A DNA stretch of 64,000 nucleotides from Acidobacteriota bacterium. GTDB lineage: Bacteria; Acidobacteriota; Thermoanaerobaculia; UBA5066. The first letter of the stretch is position 1. Each line of letters starts with the position of its first letter. Positions 52,157 to 59,864 of the stretch are shown here, piece after piece. The position numbers were made by a program, and so were the translations under genes. The DNA is taken from assembly GCA_029781975.1 (NCBI GenBank), contig JAKOVQ010000005.1, positions 204,560-268,559 on the forward strand, in the 5' to 3' direction. The notes below the pieces were generated by a model that searched no databases, was not told the origin of the DNA, and was given only the letters and a program-made list of their open reading frames with translations.

Positions 52157-53722
52157 ATGATGAACCTCGAGACGTTCCGCGCCCAATTCTTCGCCGGCGC
52201 CCCGCGCTACCAGTGGATCGAGACCCTGGGGCGGGGGGGCACGGGCGTGGTGTACAAGGCGCTCGACCGGGAGCTGGGCGACGTCGTCGCCATCAAGGTC
52301 CTCCTCGCGGACTTCGGCGAGGACGACGGGGCGACCGTCGCGAGGTTCAAGCGGGAGATCAACCTCAACCGCCGGATCAACCACCCGAACGTCGCGAGGA
52401 TGTACGAGTTCGGCACGAGCGCGGGGCGCCCGTACATCACGATGGAGTTCATCCCGGGCAAGGAGCTCAGCGCCCTCGTCGCCGAGGAGACGCGCCTCCC
52501 GCCCGCGCGGGCGATCCCCATCCTGCGCCAGATCCTCGAGGGGACCGCAGCGGCCCACGTCCAGGGGATCGTCCACCGCGACCTGAAGTCGGCCAACGTG
52601 CTGGTCGGGGAGGGCGACCTCGTCTCGATCCTCGACTTCGGCCTCGCGCGGATGCAGTCCTCGGAGAGGCTCACGATCGACGCCGTGGTCCTCGGGACGC
52701 CGCACTACATCTCGCCGGAGCAGGCGCTCGGGAAGCCCGCCGACGCCCGGAGCGACATCTACTCGATCGGGGTGATCGCCTTCGAGACGCTCAGCGGGAG
52801 CCTCCCCTTCCCGGCCGACTCCGTCCTGGCCATCGCGATGAAGCACGTGACCGACCCGATCCCCGGCAACCTCGCGCTCTGCCGGGACGTCTCGCTCCGG
52901 CTGCGGGGCGCCGTCCACAAGGCGCTGGCGAAGAACCCGGACGACAGGTTCCAGAGCGCGGAGGCGTTCGACGAGGAGCTCGGGCGGGTCGAGGAGGAGC
53001 TGCGGCGCGGCGCGGGTCAGGAGGCGGTGCCGACGTTGGAGGTCCAGCGACCCCACGGCGCGCCGGCCGCGGCGGCGGGGCCTTCGCCGGTCGACACGAC
53101 GACGCCGGTCGTGAGGCACCGTCCGCGGCCGAAGCGTCCGGTCATCTCCGAGCCCCTGCCGGCCCCCGGTCCGGCCCGCGCGCACGCGGGCCCGGCCTGG
53201 GGCGTCCCTCCGCAGCCTCCGCTGCCACCGTCACGTCAGCCCTATCAGCCATTTCAGCCATTTCAGCCACCTCCACCGCCTCCGCCCCCTCCGCAGCCTC
53301 AGCCGCCGGGCCGGAAGCCCGCCGTCTTCGTGGTGAACGGGGACGGCGCCGTCAGGATCCCCGCCGCCGCCGCGCTCGCAGCCTCGGGCTGCACGGCCGT
53401 CGAGGCGAAGACGGGCGAGGAGGCCCTGCAGCTCCTCGTCGACCATCCGGCCGACGCCGTGGTGATCGACGTGGCCCTGCCCGGAATGGACGGCTTCGAG
53501 GTGTCCAGGATCCTCCGTCGCCAGCCGGCCCTCAGGGAGCTGCCGATCGTCCTCCTCGCCCACCAGCCGGACCGGCGACAGACCGCCCTCGCGAACCAGG
53601 TCGGCGCCACCGACCTCCTCCCCCGGCCCCTCTCCGACCGCGACCTCGTCGGAAGGGTCTGGCGCTACCTGACGGCACGAGGCTTCTCGAGGGACGAGGC
53701 GCGCGCGCCCGTCCGCCGCTGA
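52157..53722 (+). CDS. Soluble Ser/Thr kinase fused to a degenerate receiver domain
   Basis: The 521-aa protein has a kinase domain (~15-280) with LGRGGTGVVYKA, Lys in VAIKVL, HRDLKSANV, DFGLARM and GTPHYISPEQALGKPADARSDIY. A Pro/Gln-rich linker (~310-390, including a run of nine prolines) follows, then a receiver-like domain (~392-515). The receiver keeps the acceptor Asp (VVIDVALPGMDGF), but the N-terminal acidic pair is NGD, Thr/Ser is replaced in IVLLAHQ, and Lys is Arg in LLPRPLSD, so normal phosphotransfer is doubtful. No membrane helix. ATGs at 52157 and 52160 are both possible. Confidence 0.88.
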   Translation: MMNLETFRAQFFAGAPRYQWIETLGRGGTGVVYKALDRELGDVVAIKVLLADFGEDDGATVARFKREINLNRRINHPNVARMYEFGTSAGRPYITMEFIPGKELSALVAEETRLPPARAIPILRQILEGTAAAHVQGIVHRDLKSANVLVGEGDLVSILDFGLARMQSSERLTIDAVVLGTPHYISPEQALGKPADARSDIYSIGVIAFETLSGSLPFPADSVLAIAMKHVTDPIPGNLALCRDVSLRLRGAVHKALAKNPDDRFQSAEAFDEELGRVEEELRRGAGQEAVPTLEVQRPHGAPAAAAGPSPVDTTTPVVRHRPRPKRPVISEPLPAPGPARAHAGPAWGVPPQPPLPPSRQPYQPFQPFQPPPPPPPPPQPQPPGRKPAVFVVNGDGAVRIPAAAALAASGCTAVEAKTGEEALQLLVDHPADAVVIDVALPGMDGFEVSRILRRQPALRELPIVLLAHQPDRRQTALANQVGATDLLPRPLSDRDLVGRVWRYLTARGFSRDEARAPVRR

Positions 53723-53727
53723 AGGCC

Positions 53728-54540
53728 GTGGCGCCGCTGCGCGTCGCCCTGCTGGCGCTCGCCGTCTCGGCCGCCGCCGTCGCCCTCGCCCGCCTCGCCT
53801 CGCGGCTCCTGATCTACCCGGGCTCGCCCCGCCGCTTCCCTCCCCCGGCGGAGCTGGCCCGCCTCCTCCCCGGCTCGCGCCTCGTCCCGACCCGCGCCTC
53901 GGACGGGAGGGAAGGGGCCGGGCTCCTCCTCCCACCGTCCCGGACCGAGGGGCCGTGGGTCCTCTACCTCCACGGCAACGCCGAGTCGGCCGCGGACAAC
54001 CTCTCCCTGGCGGCCGAGCTCGCCACCGCGGGGGTCGGCGTCCTCCTGGCCGAGTACCGCGGCTACGGCGGCCTCCCGGGACGCCCGACCGAGGCCGGGC
54101 TGACGGCCGACGCCGAGGCCGCCCTCGCGGCCCTCGAGGCCGCCGGGGCGCCTCCCGAGCGGATCGCCGTGGTCGGGCGCTCCCTCGGGACCGGGGTCGC
54201 CGTCGCGCTCGCGCGGCGCCGGCCGCCGGGTCTCCTCGTCCTCGTCTCCCCGTTCACCTCGGCGGTCGACGTCGGGCGCCTCGTCGTCGGTCCCCTCGCC
54301 CCGCTCCTCGTCGCCGACCGCTGGGACTCGATCGGGGCGCTCCCCGAGCTCCGGGTCCCCGTCGTCGTCGTGCACGGTGCCCGCGACGACGTGATCCCCG
54401 TGGAGATGGGGCGCCGCCTCGCCGCCTCGCGCCCCGACGTCCGATACCTCGAGCTCCCCGACGCCACGCACGACGACGTGCCGGGGCTGGGCGCGCTCCT
54501 GTCGCGGGAGGTTCACGCGGTCCTCACACCGGGGGGATAA
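53728..54540 (+). CDS. Membrane-anchored alpha/beta hydrolase (BEM46/YfhR-like)
   Basis: The 270-aa protein has an N-terminal membrane anchor (LRVALLALAVSAAAVALARLA), then LYLHGNAESAADNL, nucleophile Ser in VVGRSLGTGVAVAL, LVLVSPFTSA, Asp in VVHGARDDVIPVEMG and His in PDATHDDVPG. The set matches the BEM46/YfhR serine hydrolase group, whose substrates are poorly known. The start is GTG at 53728, 5 nt after the kinase-receiver stop, with GAAGG overlapping that stop, so the two genes are likely co-transcribed. Confidence 0.85.
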   Translation: MAPLRVALLALAVSAAAVALARLASRLLIYPGSPRRFPPPAELARLLPGSRLVPTRASDGREGAGLLLPPSRTEGPWVLYLHGNAESAADNLSLAAELATAGVGVLLAEYRGYGGLPGRPTEAGLTADAEAALAALEAAGAPPERIAVVGRSLGTGVAVALARRRPPGLLVLVSPFTSAVDVGRLVVGPLAPLLVADRWDSIGALPELRVPVVVVHGARDDVIPVEMGRRLAASRPDVRYLELPDATHDDVPGLGALLSREVHAVLTPGG

Positions 54541-54556
54541 AGTAGCCGGTCCAGCC

Positions 54557-55636
54557 ATGACGACGCGCGCGTCCCGCTACGCCCGGACCAGCTTCCTCCC
54601 CGTCCTCCTCGCCCTCCTGGGAGGCGCCGTCGCCGCCTGGGCCCTGTCGCGGGTGGTGGACCAGGCGGTCACCGACCGGACCGAGGCGTCGCTCCTCTCG
54701 GCCCTCGAGCGGCTGGCTCCGGACGTCGAGAAGGACCTCGCCACGGGGACCGACCCGACAGGGACGATCCTCCGGGCGGGCCGGACGTGGGGCGTGCGGG
54801 CCACCCTCATCACCGCCGACGGGCGCGTCCTCGTCGACAGCGGCGTCGACCCTGTCCACCTCGGCCACGTGGAGAACCACGCCGGGAGACCGGAGGTCCG
54901 CGAGGCCCTCCGGTCCGGCACGGGGACCGACCGCCGCCTCTCGGCGACCGTGGCCAGGCGGTTCCTCTACCTGGCGCGCCGGCTCGCGGGCGACAACGTC
55001 CTCCGCTTCGCCGTCGCGGAGGACGACGTCCTCGAGGCCGAGGCGCCGTTCCGGAGGAAGGTCTCGCTCGTGAGCCTCGGGGCCGCGCTCCTGGCCGGCC
55101 TCCTCGTGGCCCTCGTGAGGGGCCGCCACGCCGACGAGCTCGTTCTCCTGCGGGAGGCGGCCGAGGCGGTGGAGCGGGGGGAGCGGCCCGCCTCTCCCGG
55201 AGCCATCTCCGACGAGACCGCGGCCGTCCTCGCCGTCCTCGGGCACTTCGCGGACGAGGTGCGGACCGAGAGCGAGAGCCGCCGGCGGCAGGAGGCGGTC
55301 AAGCAGACCGTCTTCGACTCGCTCCCCGCGGGGATCCTCGTCGTCGACAGGGACCTCCGGGTCCTCGACACCAACCCCGCGGCCCTGGCGCTGCTCGGGC
55401 GGCCGAAGGGCTCGCCCCCCCCCTCCGGGCACCTCCTCGAGGTGGTGAGGGACAGCGTCCTCCTCGGCGTCCTGGAGAAGGCGGTCGCCGGCGAGCGGAG
55501 CGCGTGGGTCCCGATCCGCCCGGACGGGGCGCCGCGTCCGCTCGAGGTCCGGGCCTGGCCCCTGCCGGGCGGCAGCGGCCGTCCGGGGGACCCGTCGGCC
55601 CTCGCCGTCCTCCAGGAGGCCGCGCCCCAGGCCTGA
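54557..55636 (+). CDS. PhoR-like sensor protein lacking the kinase core
   Basis: The 359-aa protein has TM1 (LPVLLALLGGAVAAWALS), a periplasmic domain with ATLITADGRVLVDSGVDP as in PhoR-type sensors, TM2 (LVSLGAALLAGLLVALVRG), a HAMP-like helix region and a PAS domain (VFDSLPAGILVVDRDLRVLDTNPAALALLG). It then stops. HisKA and HATPase domains, expected after PAS, are absent, and only 38 nt separate its stop from the DUF47 gene. Its position before phosphate-transport genes fits a degenerate PhoR or a sensor that works through another kinase. Confidence 0.82.
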   Translation: MTTRASRYARTSFLPVLLALLGGAVAAWALSRVVDQAVTDRTEASLLSALERLAPDVEKDLATGTDPTGTILRAGRTWGVRATLITADGRVLVDSGVDPVHLGHVENHAGRPEVREALRSGTGTDRRLSATVARRFLYLARRLAGDNVLRFAVAEDDVLEAEAPFRRKVSLVSLGAALLAGLLVALVRGRHADELVLLREAAEAVERGERPASPGAISDETAAVLAVLGHFADEVRTESESRRRQEAVKQTVFDSLPAGILVVDRDLRVLDTNPAALALLGRPKGSPPPSGHLLEVVRDSVLLGVLEKAVAGERSAWVPIRPDGAPRPLEVRAWPLPGGSGRPGDPSALAVLQEAAPQA

Positions 55637-55674
55637 GCCCCGGGTCTGCTAGGCTTCGCCGGCGGAGGAGCCGC

Positions 55675-56301
55675 TTGGCATTCAACCTCTTTCCCCGGGA
55701 GGAGAACTTCCTCCCGCAGTTCCGACAGGCCGCCCAGGTGATCCTCGACGCCGCCCGCGCCCTCGACGCGATGGCGGCGGACCCGCGCGACGGCGCCGTC
55801 AAGGCGGCCGCCATCAAGCGGCTGGAGCACCAGGGCGACCAGATCGCCCACCAGACGTTCGACCTCCTCAACCGGACCTGGATCACGCCGATCGACCGGG
55901 AGGACATCCACCAGCTCGTCGCGGCGCTCGACGACGTCCTCGACTTCATCGACGCGGTCGCGGCCCGGATCGTCCTCTTCCGGATCGAGACGTCGACGCC
56001 CGAGCTGAAGGCGATCACCGGGCTGATCGTGCAGTCGGCGGTCGTGCTCCAGAAGGCGATGGAGCAGCTCTCCGACCTGAAGAACTCCAAGCAGATCCTC
56101 GAGGCGTGCGTCGAGATCAACCGGCTGGAGAACGAGGCGGACACCATCAACCACCTCGCCATCGGGAAGCTCTTCGAGAACCAGAAGGACCCGATCGAGC
56201 TCCTGAAGTGGAAGGAGATCTACGAGATCGTCGAGGGGGCGACGGACCGCTGCGAGGACGTGGCGAACGTCCTCGAGACCATCGTCATCAAGTCGGCGTG
56301 A
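55675..56301 (+). CDS. DUF47/PhoU-like phosphate transport regulator
   Basis: The 208-aa all-helical protein belongs to the DUF47 (PhoU-like) family paired with Pit transporters. Conserved features are FNLFPREENFLPQF, AIKRLEHQGDQIAHQTFDLLNRTWITPIDREDIHQL and LDDVLDFIDAVAARI. It is thought to gate or regulate the adjacent permease. The start is TTG with GGAGGAG 4 nt upstream. Its stop overlaps the Pit ATG (TGATG). Confidence 0.92.
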   Translation: MAFNLFPREENFLPQFRQAAQVILDAARALDAMAADPRDGAVKAAAIKRLEHQGDQIAHQTFDLLNRTWITPIDREDIHQLVAALDDVLDFIDAVAARIVLFRIETSTPELKAITGLIVQSAVVLQKAMEQLSDLKNSKQILEACVEINRLENEADTINHLAIGKLFENQKDPIELLKWKEIYEIVEGATDRCEDVANVLETIVIKSA

Positions 56302-57293
56302 TGGTCGCCCCCTACGTCCTCTTCATCATCGCGGTCGCCCTCGCCTTCGACTACATCAACGGCTTCCACGACGCGGCGAACTCGATCGCCACGGTCGTCG
56401 GCACCCGCGTCCTGACGCCCCGGCTCGCCGTCATCTGGGCCGCCTTCTTCAACTTCGTCGCCGCCTTCGCCCTCGAGACGCGCGTCGCCGCGACCATCGG
56501 CAAGGGGATCGTCGACCCGCGGATCGTCGACCCCGACGTGATCTTCTGCGCCCTCCTCGGCGCGATCGTCTGGAACCTCCTCACCTGGTGGTGGGGGCTG
56601 CCGTCCTCCTCGTCCCACGCCCTCATCGGCGGGTTCGCGGGGGCCGCGCTCGTCAAGGCGGGCGTGTCGAGCATCGTCCTGAAGGGCCTCCTCCTCACCG
56701 GCGCCTTCATCTTCCTCTCGCCGCTCATCGGGATGGCGCTCGGGTTCACCTTCTTCCTCGCGGTGGCCTGGCTGTTCCGGAGGGCCCGCCCCGACCTGAT
56801 GGACCGCCTCTTCCGGAGGATCCAGCTCGTCTCGGCGGCGGCCTTCTCCTTCGGCCACGGCATGAACGACGCGCAGAAGACGATGGGGATCATCTTCGCG
56901 CTGCTCGTCTCCACCGGGAACCTCTCGGGGAGCCACATCCCCTTCTGGATCGTCCTCATCTGCCACGCGGCGATCGGGCTCGGCACGCTCACCGGGGGCT
57001 GGCGGATCGTCCGGACCATGTCGATGCGGATCACGCCGCTCAAGCCGGTGGGGGGCTCGTGCGCCGAGTTCTCCGGGGCCGTCACCCTGATCGGCGCCTC
57101 GCTGGCGGGCATCCCGGTCTCGACCACCCACACGATCACCGGCGCGATCATGGGCGTCGGCGCGTCGCGGCGCCTCTCCGCCGTGAGGTGGGGCGTCGCC
57201 GAGCGGATCGTCATCGCCTGGGTCGTCACGATCCCCGCCTCCGCCGCGGTCGCCGCCGTGGCCTGGCTGATCGCCTCCGTGCTGCGCGGGTAG
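56301..57293 (+). CDS. pit: Pit-family inorganic phosphate transporter
   Basis: The 330-aa inner-membrane permease has about ten helices and both PiT signature repeats: FDYINGFHDAANSIATVVGTRVLTP near the N-terminus and FSFGHGMNDAQKTMGII in the second half. SSSSHALIGG and PVSTTHTITGAIMGVG are the paired serine/threonine motifs. It imports metal-phosphate with protons. Short length is typical of the DUF47-linked branch. It overlaps the DUF47 stop and ends the operon; the 156 nt that follow hold G+C-rich inverted repeats but no clear gene. Confidence 0.94.
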   Translation: MVAPYVLFIIAVALAFDYINGFHDAANSIATVVGTRVLTPRLAVIWAAFFNFVAAFALETRVAATIGKGIVDPRIVDPDVIFCALLGAIVWNLLTWWWGLPSSSSHALIGGFAGAALVKAGVSSIVLKGLLLTGAFIFLSPLIGMALGFTFFLAVAWLFRRARPDLMDRLFRRIQLVSAAAFSFGHGMNDAQKTMGIIFALLVSTGNLSGSHIPFWIVLICHAAIGLGTLTGGWRIVRTMSMRITPLKPVGGSCAEFSGAVTLIGASLAGIPVSTTHTITGAIMGVGASRRLSAVRWGVAERIVIAWVVTIPASAAVAAVAWLIASVLRG

Positions 57294-57437
57294 CGCGAGC
57301 CCGCGAGGGCCGGCGACCGGACGACGGAGCCGGGGGGCCGGCCCGGCGGGGGGCGCCGGGCGAAGGCGGCGCGCCTCCGGCCCGCGCTCGCCGACCCTTC
57401 CTCCCACGGGGACGCTGCGGCGGGATGGCCGTTGGGC

Positions 57438-57443
57438 TAGCAT
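57438..57443 (+). promoter_or_regulatory. -10 box (TAGCAT) for a leaderless DUF4178-operon transcript
   Basis: TAGCAT ends 6 nt before the ATG at 57450, so +1 falls on the A of the ATG. There is no Shine-Dalgarno sequence. The four following genes have overlaps or ribosome sites, as expected for an operon read from this promoter. Confidence 0.45.
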
Positions 57444-57449
57444 TCGCCC

Positions 57450-59459
57450 ATGAGCTCGCGGGCGGCGGCGTGCCCCTCGTGCGGAGGCGAGGTCCTCTTC
57501 TCGGCCGGGTCCTCCCTGGTCGCCGTCTGCCCGCGCTGCCGTGCGGCCGTCTCCCGCAAGGGCGTGCGCCTCGAGAGCCTCGGGAAGGTCGCGGAGCTCG
57601 TCCCGACCTCGTCCCCCTTCCGGGTCGGGATGTCGGGCCGCCCGAAGCAGGGGCTGAAGCCGTTCCGGATCGTCGGGCGCCTCCAGCTGTCGACCGGGCA
57701 GGGGACCTGGGACGAGTGGCACGTCTCGTTCGAGGACGGCCGCTACGGCTGGCTGGCCGAGGAGCAGGGGCGCTTCTGGGTCATGCGCCCGCTCCCCGTC
57801 CCGGCGAACCCGCCGCCGCCCGAGTTCTCTCAGCTCTCCCCCTCCATGCGCCTCAACTTCGGCAGCTACGGCTGGTTCACGGTCGTGGAGAGGCGGCAGG
57901 CGCTCTACGCCTCGGCCGAGGGGGAGATCCCGTTCGTCGCCACGCCCGGCGCCGTCTTCATGTACGCCGACCTGTCGGGGGCCGACGGGAGCCTCGCCAC
58001 CCTCGACTACGGCGACGACCCGGGCGTCGACGACTTCTTCGTGGGCCAGCGGGTCGAGCTGGCCGACCTCGGGATCGACGACCTCGCCGGCTGGACCGAG
58101 CGGAAGGTCTCGGCGCGCGCCACCTCCCTCAACTGCCCCAGCTGCGGCGGGGGTCTCCAGCTGAAGGACCCGAACGCCACGGTCCGCGTCGCCTGCGTCT
58201 ATTGCGGCTCGGTCCTCGCCACGCCCCAGGAGGGGGCCGCGGCCGACAAGTTCGAGGTCCTCGTCAGGATGCAGGGGATCCCGTTCCGGCCCCTCCTGCC
58301 GCTCGGGACGTCCGGGACCCTCCAGGGGCACCCCTACGTCATCCTCGGCGCGCTCCAGAAGGTGTGCGTCGTGGAGGGGACCACGTACTTCTGGCGGGAG
58401 TACCTCCTGAAGGAGACGGCCACCGAGGCCTACCACTGGCTCGTCGAGTCGAACGGTCACTGGAGCCTCGTGGCGCCCGTGCCGCCCGGGCAGGTCAGCA
58501 CGGCCCCGCGCCTGGCCGTCTACAAGGGGACGCGGTACCGCCACTTCCAGGCGACCCGGGCCGCGGTCGAGGCGGTCCTCGGCGAGTTCTACTGGGAGGT
58601 GGCGCAGGGGGAGGAGACCGACGTCTCCGACTACGTCGCCCCGCCGCGGATCCTGTCCGAGGAGCGGTACGAGAACGAGGTGAGCTGGTCCGAGGGGACC
58701 TACGTCCCGAAGGAGGAGCTCGAGGCGGGCTTCAAGCTGCCGAAGAAGCTCCCCGAGCCCCAGGGGATCGGGTCGAACCAGCCGTGGCCGCACGCCGGGA
58801 CGGGCCGCGCCTGGAGGGACACGGCGTTCCTCCTGGCGGGGATCGCCACGCTCCTCTTCGTCTTCTTCAACATCCGCGCCGCGCGGAAGGTCGTCTTCCA
58901 GGGGCGCTTCGACACGGTCCCTTCGGCGAGCGCCCAGCCCTACCCCTGGAGCACCGGGACGGGGACCTCGCCGAGCCCGACCCCGGCGCCCCAGGAGAAC
59001 GTCGTCCTGACCGACCCGTTCGAGATCCCGCAGACGGCCAACCTCGAGGCGCGGATCGACGCCCCCACCGACAACACCTGGGTCTTCGTCGCCTGCGACC
59101 TGATCGACGAGACGACCGGCGAGGTCCGCTCCTGGGGCCTGCAGTCCGACTACTACCACGGCGTCGACGGAGGGGAGAGCTGGAGCGAGGGGACGCGGTC
59201 CCGCACCACCTACATCTCCCACGTCCCCGCGGGGCGCTACGTCCTGAGGCTCGAGCCCGAGACCGAGCCCGGCAAGGCTCCGGCCTACTACGACATCCGG
59301 CTGAGGAGCGGCGTGCCGCGCACCTCGCGCTTCGTCCTCGTCCTCCTCTTCATCTTCGCGGGACCGCTCGCGCTCCTCATCTCGCGCGGGCGCTTCGAGG
59401 CGCGGCGCTGGGCCGAGAGCGACTACGCGGGCGGCTCCTCGGGCTCGGACGACGACTGA
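57450..59459 (+). CDS. DUF4178 protein with two zinc ribbons and two membrane helices
   Basis: The 669-aa protein opens with a zinc ribbon (CPSCGG and CPRC), then a DUF4178-like beta domain (~60-200; RIVGRLQLSTGQGTWDEWHVSFEDGRYGWLAEEQG). A second zinc ribbon (CPSCGG and CVYC, ~230-255) and a second DUF4178 copy (~270-400) follow. A helix (FLLAGIATLLFVFFNI), an extracytoplasmic beta domain (~490-615) and a final helix (FVLVLLFIFAGPLALLI) complete it. It is the first gene of a cassette with DUF350, a spermidine-synthase-like enzyme and an FAD protein. Function is not established. Confidence 0.85.
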   Translation: MSSRAAACPSCGGEVLFSAGSSLVAVCPRCRAAVSRKGVRLESLGKVAELVPTSSPFRVGMSGRPKQGLKPFRIVGRLQLSTGQGTWDEWHVSFEDGRYGWLAEEQGRFWVMRPLPVPANPPPPEFSQLSPSMRLNFGSYGWFTVVERRQALYASAEGEIPFVATPGAVFMYADLSGADGSLATLDYGDDPGVDDFFVGQRVELADLGIDDLAGWTERKVSARATSLNCPSCGGGLQLKDPNATVRVACVYCGSVLATPQEGAAADKFEVLVRMQGIPFRPLLPLGTSGTLQGHPYVILGALQKVCVVEGTTYFWREYLLKETATEAYHWLVESNGHWSLVAPVPPGQVSTAPRLAVYKGTRYRHFQATRAAVEAVLGEFYWEVAQGEETDVSDYVAPPRILSEERYENEVSWSEGTYVPKEELEAGFKLPKKLPEPQGIGSNQPWPHAGTGRAWRDTAFLLAGIATLLFVFFNIRAARKVVFQGRFDTVPSASAQPYPWSTGTGTSPSPTPAPQENVVLTDPFEIPQTANLEARIDAPTDNTWVFVACDLIDETTGEVRSWGLQSDYYHGVDGGESWSEGTRSRTTYISHVPAGRYVLRLEPETEPGKAPAYYDIRLRSGVPRTSRFVLVLLFIFAGPLALLISRGRFEARRWAESDYAGGSSGSDDD

Positions 59460-59471
59460 CGGGAGGGACCG

Positions 59472-59639
59472 ATGAGACGCGTCTACCAGATCCTCGGGGC
59501 CCTCCTCCTCTCCGCCTACGCGCTGGCCGAGGGGACGGGCTGGGAGCTCCCGACGAACGCGAAACGCGGGGTCGTCCCCGCCTCGGCCCGCACGGCCGCC
59601 GGGTTCCGATCCTTCACGCTCTGGAATGGAGGCAAGTGA
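59472..59639 (+). CDS. 55-aa secreted peptide of the DUF4178/DUF350 cassette
   Basis: The short gene starts ATG at 59472 with GGGAGGGA just upstream, and its stop overlaps the DUF350 start (TGATG). The product has a signal peptide (MRRVYQILGALLLSAYALAEG). The mature part of about 35 residues ends in PASARTAAGFRSFTLWNGGK, and I recall similar endings in small proteins of such cassettes. It is too short for many gene callers. It may be a periplasmic peptide substrate or subunit of the cassette. Confidence 0.7.
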   Translation: MRRVYQILGALLLSAYALAEGTGWELPTNAKRGVVPASARTAAGFRSFTLWNGGK

Positions 59640-59860
59640 TGAACTGGTGGGCGCTCCACGGGCACCAGCTGGTCTCGGCGCTGATCTACTCGGCGCTCGG
59701 GATGGCGATCTTCGGCCTCTTCTTCACGATCCTGCCGAAGCTCCTCCCCTTCTCCCTGAAGAAGGAGATGGAGGAGGACCAGAACGTCGCGCTCGGCATC
59801 GTGATCGCGTCGATCGTCCTCGGCATGGCCTACATCATCGGGCAGGCCATCGGCTCCTGA
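59639..59860 (+). CDS. DUF350 small membrane protein
   Basis: The 73-aa protein has two membrane helices (LIYSALGMAIFGLFFTIL, LGIVIASIVLGMAYIIGQAI) separated by a charged loop (SLKKEMEEDQN), the single-repeat form of DUF350. The longer E. coli relative is YjfL. The ATG overlaps the stop of the secreted-peptide gene. The family is an uncharacterised inner-membrane component found near polyamine- or ATP-grasp-related genes. Confidence 0.85.
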   Translation: MNWWALHGHQLVSALIYSALGMAIFGLFFTILPKLLPFSLKKEMEEDQNVALGIVIASIVLGMAYIIGQAIGS

Positions 59861-59864
59861 GCCC

